From Gallionella sp. (GTDB lineage Bacteria > Pseudomonadota > Gammaproteobacteria > Burkholderiales > Gallionellaceae), in NCBI GenBank assembly GCA_030682375.1, contig JAUXOL010000022.1, forward strand, positions 124,001 to 188,000: DNA of 64,000 bases, read 5' to 3'. A program made the translations under genes and the position numbers. Shown piece after piece: positions 30,711-38,998 of this stretch; the first letter of the stretch is position 1; each line of letters starts with the position of its first letter. The notes beneath the pieces were generated by a model. It saw only the letters and a program-made list of their open reading frames with translations, had not been told where the DNA came from and ran no database searches.

Positions 30711-30744
30711 AAAAACGAAAAGGCCACAGAGTCTGTGGCCTTTT
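30711..30744 (-). terminator. Terminator-like hairpin in the leader of the DMT transporter gene
   Basis: On the minus strand AAAAGGCCACAGA-C-TCTGTGGCCTTTT is followed by CGTTTTTTCG. This is a strong intrinsic terminator shape ending about 25 bases before the transporter ATG. No gene lies upstream on this strand for it to end, so it may be an attenuator. Confidence 0.65.
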
Positions 30745-30774
30745 CGGGAAGCTGCGGCAATGAATGCTTAAACG

Positions 30775-30852
30775 CTAACTCTCCGGACCACCATGCGCAA
30801 ACGCCCACGCCGCGCGCAGATGCGCGACCGGCAGGACTCGTACTTTGCACAT
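30775..30852 (-). CDS. Possible 25-codon leader peptide upstream of the DMT transporter
   Basis: A short minus-strand frame beginning MCKVRVLPVAHLRAAWAF and ending GGPES ends 31 bases before the terminator-like hairpin. It has an ATG start but no convincing Shine-Dalgarno sequence and no run of one amino acid. Its placement before the hairpin is what suggests a leader. It may be chance. The 271-base gap to rbgA also contains the rbgA promoter region (a TAGAAT box near 30922). Confidence 0.3.
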   Translation of the reverse strand: MCKVRVLPVAHLRAAWAFAHGGPES

Positions 30853-30956
30853 GATGGAAGTCGGGGAATTCATGGGAGAGGATTATCGGGGCCAAGTCCG
30901 GCGACGTCAACCGGATGCGGGTAGAATGCGCACCTTATTCAAAGGCAGGCATATCA

Positions 30957-31862
30957 ATGGCAATTCAGTGGTTTCCCGGACATATGGTCGCGGCGCGCAA
31001 GAAGGCGACCGAGACGATGGAACGCGCCGATGTGGTCATCGAGGTGCTGGATGCGCGCGTGCCCGAGGCGGGCAGCAATCCGATGATCAAGGAACTGCGC
31101 GTGCATCGCCAGCGTCCCTGCCTGAAGATCCTCAACAAGACCGACCTCGCCGATCCCGTCGCGACCAAGGCCTGGCTCGACTACTACAACAGTCAAAAAG
31201 GCGTGAAGGCGGTCGCGCTGTCGTGCAAGAAGCCGGGCGACGTCGCCAAGGTGCCGAAGCTGTGCCTGTCGCTCGCGCCGCATCGCGGCACGCCGCTGAA
31301 GGCGCTGCGCATGATGATCATGGGCATCCCCAACGTCGGCAAGTCCACGCTGATGAACGCGTTGCTGAAGCGCCGCGTCGCCAACGTTGGCGACGAGCCC
31401 GCAGTCACCAAGAGCCAGCAGAGCCTCGCGCTGAACGACCACATGACGCTGATCGACACCCCCGGCATGATGTGGCCGAAGATCGAACACGACAGCGATG
31501 GCCTGATGCTGGCCGCCAGCCATGCCATCGGCCGCAACGCTGTGATCGACGAAGAGGTGGCGACCTTCCTCGGCGACCTGCTGCTGGAACGCTACCCGGC
31601 GCTGGTCGCCGCACGCTACAAGTTCGACGTGGCCGGACTCGACGGCGCATCGCTGATCGAGGCCATCGCCCAGCGCCGCGGCTATCGCATCAAGGGCGGC
31701 GACTTTGATCTGGAAAAAGCCGCGCTGATGCTACTGCAGGACTACCGCGACGGCGCACTGGGGCGCATCAGCCTGGAGACGCCGGACAGCCGCCGCGAGA
31801 TGCTGGCGCGACACGAGGCCGTCAAGGAAGTCGCTGCAGACGATCCGGATCCAGAGGAATAA
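30957..31862 (+). CDS. YlqF/RbgA-family ribosome biogenesis GTPase
   Basis: A 301-residue circularly permuted GTPase. The G4 motif N60-K-T-D63 comes before the G1 P-loop GIPNVGKST (123-131) and the G3 DTPG (167-170), and a C-terminal ANTAR-like RNA-binding segment follows. RbgA helps mature the 50S subunit in Bacillus, and the role in proteobacteria is less defined. The start MAIQWFPGHM is the family N-terminus. An in-frame ATG 42 bases upstream is not. Confidence 0.92.
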   Translation: MAIQWFPGHMVAARKKATETMERADVVIEVLDARVPEAGSNPMIKELRVHRQRPCLKILNKTDLADPVATKAWLDYYNSQKGVKAVALSCKKPGDVAKVPKLCLSLAPHRGTPLKALRMMIMGIPNVGKSTLMNALLKRRVANVGDEPAVTKSQQSLALNDHMTLIDTPGMMWPKIEHDSDGLMLAASHAIGRNAVIDEEVATFLGDLLLERYPALVAARYKFDVAGLDGASLIEAIAQRRGYRIKGGDFDLEKAALMLLQDYRDGALGRISLETPDSRREMLARHEAVKEVAADDPDPEE

Positions 31863-31868
31863 CCTCGC

Positions 31869-31898
31869 TTGACGCCCCCGCCTCCCGGTGGCTATGAT
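31869..31898 (+). promoter_or_regulatory. Sigma-70-type promoter of the glutaredoxin gene
   Basis: TTGACG at 31869-31874 and TATGAT at 31893-31898 with an 18-base spacer, about 30 bases before the ATG at 31928. Both boxes are one mismatch from consensus. Confidence 0.55.
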
Positions 31899-31927
31899 TC
31901 CCGACCATTCAATTCAGGTAATACATC

Positions 31928-32242
31928 ATGAGCCAGGACATCCAGCAGGTCATCCACGAACAAGTCTCCACACATCCGGTGGTGCTGTACATGAAGGGCA
32001 CGCCGCAATTCCCGCAATGCGGCTTTTCCGGCAACGCGGTACGCATCCTGCAGGCGCTGGGCGTCAAGGATTTCTTCAGCGTGAACGTGCTGCAGGAGGC
32101 GGAGATACGCCAGGGGATCAAGGACTACGCCAACTGGCCGACCATCCCCCAGCTGTATATCAACGGCGAATTCGTCGGCGGTTCGGACATCATGGCCGAG
32201 ATGTACCAGAGCGGAGAGCTGAAACAACTGCTGGGAAACTAG
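31928..32242 (+). CDS. grxD: Monothiol glutaredoxin (Grx4/GrxD type)
   Basis: A 104-residue CGFS glutaredoxin with active site C31-G-F-S34 in FPQCGFSGNAV, the cis-proline TIPQLYING and the glutathione-binding GGSDIMAEM. These proteins bind a 2Fe-2S cluster with glutathione and take part in iron-sulfur cluster delivery and iron homeostasis. It has its own promoter and terminator. Confidence 0.95.
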   Translation: MSQDIQQVIHEQVSTHPVVLYMKGTPQFPQCGFSGNAVRILQALGVKDFFSVNVLQEAEIRQGIKDYANWPTIPQLYINGEFVGGSDIMAEMYQSGELKQLLGN

Positions 32243-32250
32243 GCCGAAAT

Positions 32251-32308
32251 ATATAGGCCTGTATATAGACCGGAATATATAGGCCTATATATATAGGCAT
32301 TTCGGCAT
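32251..32308. repeat. TATA-rich imperfect palindromic repeat
   Basis: Repeated ATATATAGGCCT-like units run through this stretch (AATATATAGGCCTGTATATAG, AATATATAGGCCTATATATA). They form strong self-complementary structure just after grxD. The AT content contrasts with the surroundings. I see no gene in 32243-32452. The rest of that gap is the terminator below and unremarkable sequence. Confidence 0.6.
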
Positions 32309-32399
32309 ATGGGCTTTGTTCGGACTAGCCTATACAGTGCGCACCGAGTGTAGAAAGAAGGTTGGCGACAACTCGACTTTTCATACTCTCCTCCTACTT

Positions 32400-32430
32400 C
32401 GGGCGCATCTCACGATCGCCCGATTTTTTT
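32400..32430 (+). terminator. Intrinsic terminator after grxD
   Basis: CGGGCG at 32400-32405 pairs with CGCCCG at 32417-32422 and is followed by ATTTTTTT. It is oriented to stop plus-strand transcription before the convergent argH. Confidence 0.65.
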
Positions 32431-32452
32431 GTCCGCAGTTCGGGCAGGAGGA

Positions 32453-33844
32453 TTACTTCAAGAGGTGCACACGAGCCCGCGCGATCGCGGCTTCGACCTG
32501 GTTAGGCGCAGTGCCGCCGATGTGGTTGCGGCTGGCGAGCGAACCTTCCAGCGACAGCACCTGATACACATCGTCAGCGATATCCGCGGAGAAGCGCTGC
32601 AGCTCGGCCAGTTCGATGTCGGCCAGGTCGCAGCCGCGCTGCTCGGCATAGCGCACCGCCAGAGCCACCGCCTCGTGCGCATCGCGGAACGGCAAGCCCT
32701 TCTTCACCAGATAGTCGGCCAGATCGGTCGCGGTCGCGTAGCCCTGCAGCGCCGCGGCGCGCATCGCCTCCGGCTTGACCTTGATGCCGCCGACCATGTC
32801 CGCGTAGATGCGCAACGTTTGCGTGAGCGTCTCGACGGTGTCGAACAGCGGCTCCTTGTCTTCCTGATTATCCTTGTTGTACGCCAGCGGCTGGCCCTTC
32901 ATCAGGGTCAGCAGGCCCATCAGGTGGCCAAAGACGCGACCAGTCTTGCCGCGCACCAATTCGGGTACGTCGGGATTCTTCTTCTGCGGCATGATCGACG
33001 AGCCGGTACAGAAACGATCGGCGATGTCGATGAAGCCGACGCGCGGGCTCATCCACAGGATCAGTTCCTCGGAGAAACGCGACAAGTGCATCATGATCAG
33101 CGCGGCAGCGGAGGTGAATTCGATCGCGAAGTCGCGATCCGACACCGCGTCCAGCGAGTTTTCGCACACGCCCTCAAAGCCCAGCAGCTCCGCGACCATC
33201 TCGCGCTTGATCGGATAGCTGGTGCCGGCCAGCGCGGCCGCGCCCAGCGGCAAGCGGTTCACGCGCGAGCGGCAGTCGTGCAGACGCTCGGCATCGCGCT
33301 TGAGCATCTCGAAATACGCCATCAGGTGATGCGCGAAGCTGATCGGCTGCGCCACCTGCAGATGCGTGAAGCCGGGCATGATGGTATGGGTGTGCTGCTG
33401 CGCCAGATCGAGCAGCGCGCCCTGCATGTTCCCGATCAGAACCAGCATGTCGTCGATCGCACTGCGCAGGTACAGGCGCACGTCGGTCGCCACTTGGTCG
33501 TTGCGCGAGCGGCCGGTATGCAGGCGTTTGCCCGCATCGCCCACCAGCATGGTCAGCCGCTTCTCGATGTTCAGGTGCACGTCCTCGAGGTCCAGCGACC
33601 ATTCGAACGTGCCGTCGACGACTTCGTTCTCGATAACCGCGAGGCCGCGGCGGATGTCGTCGAGATCCTGCGCGGCGATGATGCCGCAGGAAGCGAGCAT
33701 CTGCGCATGCGCGAGCGAGCCGCGAATGTCGAACAGCGCCAGCTTGCGGTCGAAGTCCACCGATGCGGTGTAACGCTTCACCAGTTCCGCCACAGGCTCG
33801 TTGAAACGCCCCGACCAGGTGTCTTTATCTTGTATGCTAGCCAT
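32453..33844 (-). CDS. argH: Argininosuccinate lyase
   Basis: A 463-residue enzyme of the fumarase/aspartase superfamily that splits argininosuccinate into arginine and fumarate. The superfamily signature [12 protein letters not shown] is near residue 280. [16 protein letters not shown] and the catalytic [14 protein letters not shown] are also present. The start [14 protein letters not shown] at 33844 is canonical, and the longer open frame upstream is antisense to algZ. It diverges from algZ with 43 bases between the start codons. Confidence 0.97.
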   Translation of the reverse strand: MASIQDKDTWSGRFNEPVAELVKRYTASVDFDRKLALFDIRGSLAHAQMLASCGIIAAQDLDDIRRGLAVIENEVVDGTFEWSLDLEDVHLNIEKRLTMLVGDAGKRLHTGRSRNDQVATDVRLYLRSAIDDMLVLIGNMQGALLDLAQQHTHTIMPGFTHLQVAQPISFAHHLMAYFEMLKRDAERLHDCRSRVNRLPLGAAALAGTSYPIKREMVAELLGFEGVCENSLDAVSDRDFAIEFTSAAALIMMHLSRFSEELILWMSPRVGFIDIADRFCTGSSIMPQKKNPDVPELVRGKTGRVFGHLMGLLTLMKGQPLAYNKDNQEDKEPLFDTVETLTQTLRIYADMVGGIKVKPEAMRAAALQGYATATDLADYLVKKGLPFRDAHEAVALAVRYAEQRGCDLADIELAELQRFSADIADDVYQVLSLEGSLASRNHIGGTAPNQVEAAIARARVHLLK

Positions 33845-33887
33845 GTCTTGTCCAGAATTGCGGCTGAAAAACCTGAGGATTCCCGCC

Positions 33888-34931
33888 ATGAATGAGGCGC
33901 GCAGTATAAAACAAAACCCCCTGCCCGACGCATTGCCGAACTTCCGCAACCTCGGCGTGACCCTGCGCATCCTGCTGATCTGCAACGGCCTGGCGCTGCT
34001 GCAGGCCGTGCTTCTGGCAAATGTCTGGGGCGAGGTGCCGCAGCACATGATGCAGATCGCCACGCTGCTCGCACCGGTGCTGCTGACCAGCCTGCTGCTG
34101 CTGTGGCTGGCGCAGCCGTGGCTGGCGCGCCTGCCCTACCGCCTCGGCGCGCTGGCGGCAAGCACGCTGGCGGCGGCGCTGACGCTGGCGACCTATCGCT
34201 TCGGCGGCGAGCTGTACCAATCGCCGGGTTTCGACGATGCCGGCTTCGGCGCGGTGCGCCATGCGCTGCTTGCCCTCGCGGTCAGCGCAGTCCTACTGAT
34301 GTATTTCCGCTGGCGTAGCCAAGTGCTGTCGCGCGCGCTGCACGACGCCCGGCTGCAAGTGCTGCGCGCACGCATCCGCCCGCACTTCCTGTTCAACACC
34401 ATCAATGCGGTGCTTAGCGTCGTGCGCGCGCAGCCCAGACAGGCCGAGACCGCACTGGAGGATATGTCCGACCTGTTCCGCATGGCGATGGGCGAGGAGC
34501 ACGACCTCGTGCCGCTGCGCCAGGAGATACAGCTCAGCCGCCAATACCTCGCGCTGGAACAGCTGCGCATCGGCGAGCGGCTGCAGACGGACTGGCGCAC
34601 GGACGACGTCCCGGACGACGTGATGATCCCGCCGCTGCTGCTGCAGCCTCTGCTGGAAAACGCCGTGTATCACGGCATAGAATCCCTGCCGCAGGGCGGC
34701 GTCATCACCGTCTCGTTGCGGCGCAACGGCGACGCATTGCAGATCACCGTGGAAAATCCCTGCACCCGGCGCGAGGCCGCGATGCATCCCGGCAACCGTA
34801 TGGCCTTGCAGAACATCCGCGAACGTCTGGCGCTGCTGTTCGACGTCGAAGCCAGTTACAAGGTCGAGCACGGCGACGACCGCTATCGCGTCGAGATCGT
34901 GATGCCGTACATCAGAGAGGAGAATCAGTGA
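33888..34931 (+). CDS. algZ: LytS/AlgZ-type histidine kinase
   Basis: A 347-residue His_kinase-family sensor. Four to five membrane helices occupy residues about 22-142. The unusual H-box R164-P-H166-F-L-F-N170 follows, with the HATPase at the end ([18 protein letters not shown]). Related AlgZ kinases pair with the LytTR regulator AlgR. I place the start at 33888 (MNEARSIK) after CTGAGGA. An upstream ATG at 33843 would overlap argH. Confidence 0.88.
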   Translation: MNEARSIKQNPLPDALPNFRNLGVTLRILLICNGLALLQAVLLANVWGEVPQHMMQIATLLAPVLLTSLLLLWLAQPWLARLPYRLGALAASTLAAALTLATYRFGGELYQSPGFDDAGFGAVRHALLALAVSAVLLMYFRWRSQVLSRALHDARLQVLRARIRPHFLFNTINAVLSVVRAQPRQAETALEDMSDLFRMAMGEEHDLVPLRQEIQLSRQYLALEQLRIGERLQTDWRTDDVPDDVMIPPLLLQPLLENAVYHGIESLPQGGVITVSLRRNGDALQITVENPCTRREAAMHPGNRMALQNIRERLALLFDVEASYKVEHGDDRYRVEIVMPYIREENQ

Positions 34932-35731
34932 ACACAGTCGAACTGCCGCTGCGCATCTTCATCGTCGACGACGAACCGCCCGCGCGCAACCGCTTGCGCG
35001 ACCTGCTGCAGGACTGCAGCGAACAGCTTCCGCTGGAAGTGGTCGGCGAAGCCGGAAACGGCCAGGAAGCGCTCGAGAAACTGATGCTGACGCCCGCCGA
35101 TGTCGTGCTGCTGGACATCCGCATGCCGCAGATGGACGGCATCGAACTGGCGCAGCACCTCAACAAACTGCCGCGCCCGATACTCGGCGAGGCGGAGCAA
35201 AACGCACCGAAGTGGCCGCCGGTGATCGTGTTCACCACCGCCTACGATGCCTACGCGATCAAGGCGTTCGAACTCCACGCGATCGACTATCTGCTCAAGC
35301 CTATCCGCCTCGGCCGGTTGTTCGAGGCGTTGACCCGCGCACGCAAGGCCGTGCCGATACAGACCGAAGTGCTGCGCGAACTGATGCCGGATCCGCGCAA
35401 ACACCTGTCCATCCACGAACGCGGCAAGATACATCTCGTGCCGCTCGAACAAGTGCTGTTCCTGCGCGCCGAACTGAAATACGTCAGCGTGCGCACCGCC
35501 GAACGCGAATACCTGGTCGAGGAATCGCTCACCGCGATGGAAAAGGAATTCGCCGCGCGCTTCGTGCGCATCCACCGCAACTGCCTGGTCGCGAAGGATG
35601 CCATCGAAGGCTTCGAGAAGGGCGGCGGCGAAGAAGGCGAAGGCAGCGGCTGGATGGTGAAGCTGAAGGGACTGGACGAGTTGCTGGCGATCAGCCGCAG
35701 GCAGCAGCATATCGTCAAGGAATTCGGCTGA
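34928..35731 (+). CDS. algR: LytTR response regulator, AlgR type
   Basis: A 267-residue regulator with a receiver domain (D14-D15, phospho-acceptor D63 in VVLLDIRMPQMDG, conserved K in YLLKPI) and a C-terminal LytTR DNA-binding domain (LRAELKYVSVRTAEREYLVEESL). It is about 20 residues longer than Pseudomonas AlgR owing to inserts at about 83-95 and a Gly/Glu-rich KGGGEEGEGSG near the end. The GTG start overlaps the algZ stop (GTGA). In many relatives hemC follows algR, but here it does not. Confidence 0.9.
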   Translation: MNTVELPLRIFIVDDEPPARNRLRDLLQDCSEQLPLEVVGEAGNGQEALEKLMLTPADVVLLDIRMPQMDGIELAQHLNKLPRPILGEAEQNAPKWPPVIVFTTAYDAYAIKAFELHAIDYLLKPIRLGRLFEALTRARKAVPIQTEVLRELMPDPRKHLSIHERGKIHLVPLEQVLFLRAELKYVSVRTAEREYLVEESLTAMEKEFAARFVRIHRNCLVAKDAIEGFEKGGGEEGEGSGWMVKLKGLDELLAISRRQQHIVKEFG

Positions 35732-35762
35732 TACGCCGCAAGCCTGCCGCCAATAGCGGCGA

Positions 35763-36575
35763 TCAATCCGCCGCGGGGATACGCAGCGAGTACTGACCAG
35801 ACTTCTCGTCTTTCGCCAGCAGAACCAGCTTGTTGCGTTGCGCGTCTTCCATCAGTTCGCGGAACGAGCGGTAGCCGTAGAAGGATTCGTTGAATCCGGG
35901 TTTGCGGCGCTGCATCGTGGTCTTGACCATCGAGCCCCATATCCTCTCGTCCGAGCCTCGCTCGGAGATCAGGCCCTCTACCGTCTCGACGAGGAAGTCC
36001 AGCGCCTCCTGGCGCGTGTCCTCTTCCTTCGCTTCGGCCGGTTTCGCCTTAGTCTTCTGAGGCGCCTTCTTCGCGGCCTGTTTCTTCTTCGCTTCCTGCA
36101 CGCGCACCAGGTCGTCGTAGAAGATGAACTCATCGCAGTTCGCGGAGAGCAGGTCCGAAGTCGAATCCTTCACGCCGATGCCGATCACGTATTTGTTGTT
36201 CTCGCGCAGCTTGGAGACCAGCGGCGAAAAATCCGAATCGCCACTGATGATGACGAAGGTGTCGATGTGGGCTTTGGTATAGCAGAGGTCAAGCGCATCG
36301 ACGACCATGCGGATATCGGCGGAGTTCTTGCCGCTTTGCCTCACATGCGGGATCTCGATTAGCTCGAAAGCGGCTTCGTGCATGGTGGCCTTGAATTCCT
36401 TGTAACGCTCCCAGTCACAATAAGCTTTTTTGACGACAATGCCGCCCTTCAGCAGCAGGCGTTCCAGTACTTTCTTGATGTCGAACTGCGCGTACTTGGC
36501 GTCGCGCACACCCAGCGCCACGTTCTCGAAGTCGCAGAACAGCGCCATGTTGGTGATCTCGGGTTGGTTTGCCAT
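35763..36575 (-). CDS. NYN-domain protein with C-terminal LOTUS/OST-HTH domain
   Basis: A 270-residue protein. Residues about 8-140 are a NYN (PIN-like) domain with the acidic residues FCDFENVALG, DIRMVVDALDL and the SGDSDFSPLV motif typical of Mg-dependent ribonucleases. A Lys/Ala-rich linker (residues 150-180) leads to a C-terminal OST-HTH/LOTUS domain (GSMVKTTMQRRKPGFNESFYGYRSF), thought to bind RNA. RNA turnover is therefore likely. The start is at 36575 (MANQPEITNM) because GGAGGATCTA precedes it. An ATG at 36593 would place that ribosome site inside the gene. Confidence 0.88.
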   Translation of the reverse strand: MANQPEITNMALFCDFENVALGVRDAKYAQFDIKKVLERLLLKGGIVVKKAYCDWERYKEFKATMHEAAFELIEIPHVRQSGKNSADIRMVVDALDLCYTKAHIDTFVIISGDSDFSPLVSKLRENNKYVIGIGVKDSTSDLLSANCDEFIFYDDLVRVQEAKKKQAAKKAPQKTKAKPAEAKEEDTRQEALDFLVETVEGLISERGSDERIWGSMVKTTMQRRKPGFNESFYGYRSFRELMEDAQRNKLVLLAKDEKSGQYSLRIPAAD

Positions 36576-36620
36576 TAGATCCTCCTTTATCAAGTCTGCT
36601 CAATGAATCTTATGCACTCG

Positions 36621-36729
36621 CAGGAGCGGGCCCTGAAAAAACAACTAGCCATCCACTAAGCCAGCAAGCTGGCAAGTGGCTGGTTATGCCCGCGACCTGA
36701 ACGCAATCGCGGGCAGGGCCCGCTCCTAC
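36621..36729. repeat. REP-like inverted repeat enclosing a terminator
   Basis: Outer arms AGGAGCGGGCCCTG (36622-36635) and CAGGGCCCGCTCCT (36714-36727) are exact reverse complements. They belong to the GGAGCGGGCC...CCCGCGA class of dispersed palindromes. The right arm runs into the stop codon of the FAD dehydrogenase gene (36726-36728). Confidence 0.7.
36636..36686 (-). terminator. Intrinsic terminator for the FAD dehydrogenase transcript
   Basis: On the minus strand a long interrupted stem (CCA-CCACTT-GCCAGC / GCTGGC-AGTGG-TGG) is followed by GTTGTTTTTT. It sits inside the REP-like repeat, 40 bases past the stop. Confidence 0.65.
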
Positions 36730-38135
36730 AATACTTTACCGGGATTCATCAGTCCCTGCGGGTCCAGCGTGCGCTTGATGCCGCGCATCAGCTCCAGCTC
36801 AAGTGGGTCTTTGTAATGCGCAATCTCGCCGCGCTTGAGCTGGCCCAGGCCGTGCTCGGCGCTGATGCTGCCGTCGAGTTTCGCCACGACTCCGTACACG
36901 ATGCGGTTGACGTCGTGCTCACATCGTTCGATGAAGTCGTCATTCTTCGCGGCGTCCAACATCGAGATGTTGTAATGGATGTTGCCGTCGCCCATGTGGC
37001 CGAAGGCGACGATGCGTATGCCGGCATAGTCCTCGCGCAACGCGGCGCTGGCCTGCGCGATGAACTCGGCGACGCGGCTGACCGGCACGGCAATGTCGTG
37101 CTTGATGCTGATGCCTTCGGCCTTTTGCGCCTCGGCGATGTTCTTGCGCAGCGTCCACCAGCGTTCGGCCTGATCCTTATCCGCGGTCACCGTGTATTCG
37201 ACCACGCCTTCCTCGAACATCTCCAGCGCGGCGCTCAACGCGGCATCCAGCGGCGACTCCAGCACGTCGGCGAGCTGGGTGATAACGACCCACTCGTGTC
37301 GCGCCGCGAACGGTTCCTGAGTGTCCGGGATATGCCGGAACACCAAGTCCAGACAAGAACGCGAAATGATCTCGAAGCCGGTGATCTTGTCGCCGCAGGT
37401 CGCGCGCAGGTGAGCCAGCAGCGCGACCGCAGCCGCAGGATCGCGCACCGCGATGCAGGCGGTCGCGACCGAGCGCGGACGCGGATGGAGCTTCAGCACC
37501 GCCGCGGTGATGATGCCCAGCGTGCCTTCCGCACCTACGAACAGATGCTTCAGGTCGTAACCGGTGTTGTCCTTGCGCAGGCGGCGCAAACCGTTCCAGA
37601 TGCGGCCGTCCGGCAGCACCACTTCCAACCCGAGCACCATGTCGCGCGCGCTGCCGTAGCGCAGCACGCCTATGCCGCCGGCATTGGTCGAGAGGTTGCC
37701 GCCGATCTCACAATGCGGCGCGATCGCGGTCAGGCCCAGCGGGAACAGGCGATTCGCCTGCTCCGCCGCCTCGTACAGCGAGGCGAGCTTGCAGCCCGCC
37801 TCGACGGTCATCGTGTAGTCGGTCGCATCCACGTTGCGGATGCAGTTCATACGCGACAGGTTCACGACGACCTGTTTCGTGCCGTCAGCCAGCGGCACCG
37901 ACGCGCCGCACAAACTGGTATTGCCGCCCTGCGGCACGATGGAAATATTATTGTCGGCGCACAGTTTCACAACTGCGCTGACTTGCTGGGTATCGGCGGG
38001 AAATACGACGGCAATCGCTGTCCCGACATAGCGCCCGCGCCAGTCCTTGCAATACGGAGCCGCAGCGGCGCCAACCAAAAGGCCATCGCTGCCGACAACG
38101 GCGGCGATGGCCTCGATCAAGGGAGTTGCATTCAC
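36726..38135 (-). CDS. FAD-linked 2-hydroxyacid dehydrogenase (GlcD/D-lactate dehydrogenase family)
   Basis: A 469-residue flavoprotein with an FAD_binding_4 domain (IVPQGGNTSLCGASVP, GGNLSTNAGGIGVLRYGSAR) and an FAD-oxidase C-terminal domain ending in VAFGHMGDGNIHYN and EHGLGQLKRG. The family oxidises D-lactate, glycolate or D-2-hydroxyglutarate, and the exact substrate cannot be read here. It lies 4 bases after the membrane c-haem protein gene on the same strand, so the two are probably co-transcribed, and that protein may take its electrons. Confidence 0.88.
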   Translation of the reverse strand: MNATPLIEAIAAVVGSDGLLVGAAAAPYCKDWRGRYVGTAIAVVFPADTQQVSAVVKLCADNNISIVPQGGNTSLCGASVPLADGTKQVVVNLSRMNCIRNVDATDYTMTVEAGCKLASLYEAAEQANRLFPLGLTAIAPHCEIGGNLSTNAGGIGVLRYGSARDMVLGLEVVLPDGRIWNGLRRLRKDNTGYDLKHLFVGAEGTLGIITAAVLKLHPRPRSVATACIAVRDPAAAVALLAHLRATCGDKITGFEIISRSCLDLVFRHIPDTQEPFAARHEWVVITQLADVLESPLDAALSAALEMFEEGVVEYTVTADKDQAERWWTLRKNIAEAQKAEGISIKHDIAVPVSRVAEFIAQASAALREDYAGIRIVAFGHMGDGNIHYNISMLDAAKNDDFIERCEHDVNRIVYGVVAKLDGSISAEHGLGQLKRGEIAHYKDPLELELMRGIKRTLDPQGLMNPGKVL

Positions 38136-38139
38136 CGGA

Positions 38140-38916
38140 TCAGGCGACCGGCGGCTTGCCTGCCTTGAGCGTGCGCAGCGGCAATATCCACATCTGGTAC
38201 AGCGAGGTGAAGATCATGATGGTCGCCGCGAGGCTGTAGCCGAAGCCGCCGATGATCACCAGCCATGCGAAATTCGGGCTCCACTTGGTCAGCCACCACG
38301 AAAGAACGTCGACGATCAGGAAGGCGAACGGCGTGAAGATTATGATCGCCTTCTTCATTGGCGAGATGCCGGTCGCGTAGGTGAATATCCAGCCGACGAA
38401 GAAGAAGATGAAGCTGATGCCGAACAGGTGGATGTGCGACACGCGGGTCAGCGTGGACATCGATTGCCCCTCGTCGACCTTGACCATCTCGTCCATCACC
38501 GCCTTGTCGCTGATATCGGGAAGACCCGGCATGTTGGCGTGGCATGGCGAGCAATACTGATCCACGTCCATGGAGATGCGCTCGTCCCACTCGTTCTGCG
38601 GCGCGCCGTTCTCGACCCACTTGATCATTGCCAGGCGCACATCGGGCGGCGCATTGTTCTTCATCGATCCATTGAGCTTCGCGACCAGCTTCGCCCCGCC
38701 TTCGCCCTCGCGATTGCCGTGGTAGCTGTATACGATGTCGTCTACCGACAAGCCGACCTTGCCATCGGCCATGCCGTGGGTCAGCATGATCTGCGCACCT
38801 GCAAACAACAGCCCAAGTCCGACCACTAGCAGATAGCCGGTGAACAGCGTCTTCACGGGCAGGGCCAAGTCGGCCAGGGTGAAACGCTGTATCTCTTTTT
38901 GCAGGTCTTTCGTCAT
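38140..38916 (-). CDS. Integral membrane protein with a single c-type haem motif
   Basis: A 258-residue protein. One helix lies at residues about 22-46, then a periplasmic domain with the haem-attachment motif C122-S-P-C-H126 (QYCSPCHANMPG), then three further helices (LFGISFIFFFVGWIF, AIIIFTPFAFLIVDVLSWW, AWLVIIGGFGYSLAATIMIFTSLY). Histidines at the start of the second helix (SHIHLFG) could bind a second cofactor. I do not recognise a named family. Operon position next to a FAD dehydrogenase suggests an electron acceptor linking it to the respiratory chain (inference). Confidence 0.75.
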   Translation of the reverse strand: MTKDLQKEIQRFTLADLALPVKTLFTGYLLVVGLGLLFAGAQIMLTHGMADGKVGLSVDDIVYSYHGNREGEGGAKLVAKLNGSMKNNAPPDVRLAMIKWVENGAPQNEWDERISMDVDQYCSPCHANMPGLPDISDKAVMDEMVKVDEGQSMSTLTRVSHIHLFGISFIFFFVGWIFTYATGISPMKKAIIIFTPFAFLIVDVLSWWLTKWSPNFAWLVIIGGFGYSLAATIMIFTSLYQMWILPLRTLKAGKPPVA

Positions 38917-38998
38917 TTCCTTCTCCGCGCAGTTTGAACTGAAGGCATTATAGCTCTCTTAACAGCATGGACTTATATAGCCCTGTCGGGGGAGCGCA

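Noticed and set aside
30686..30910. N-terminal extension of the DMT transporter (75 extra codons)
   Set aside because: It would read through a strong terminator hairpin and is not transporter-like. The ATG at 30685 has its own ribosome site.
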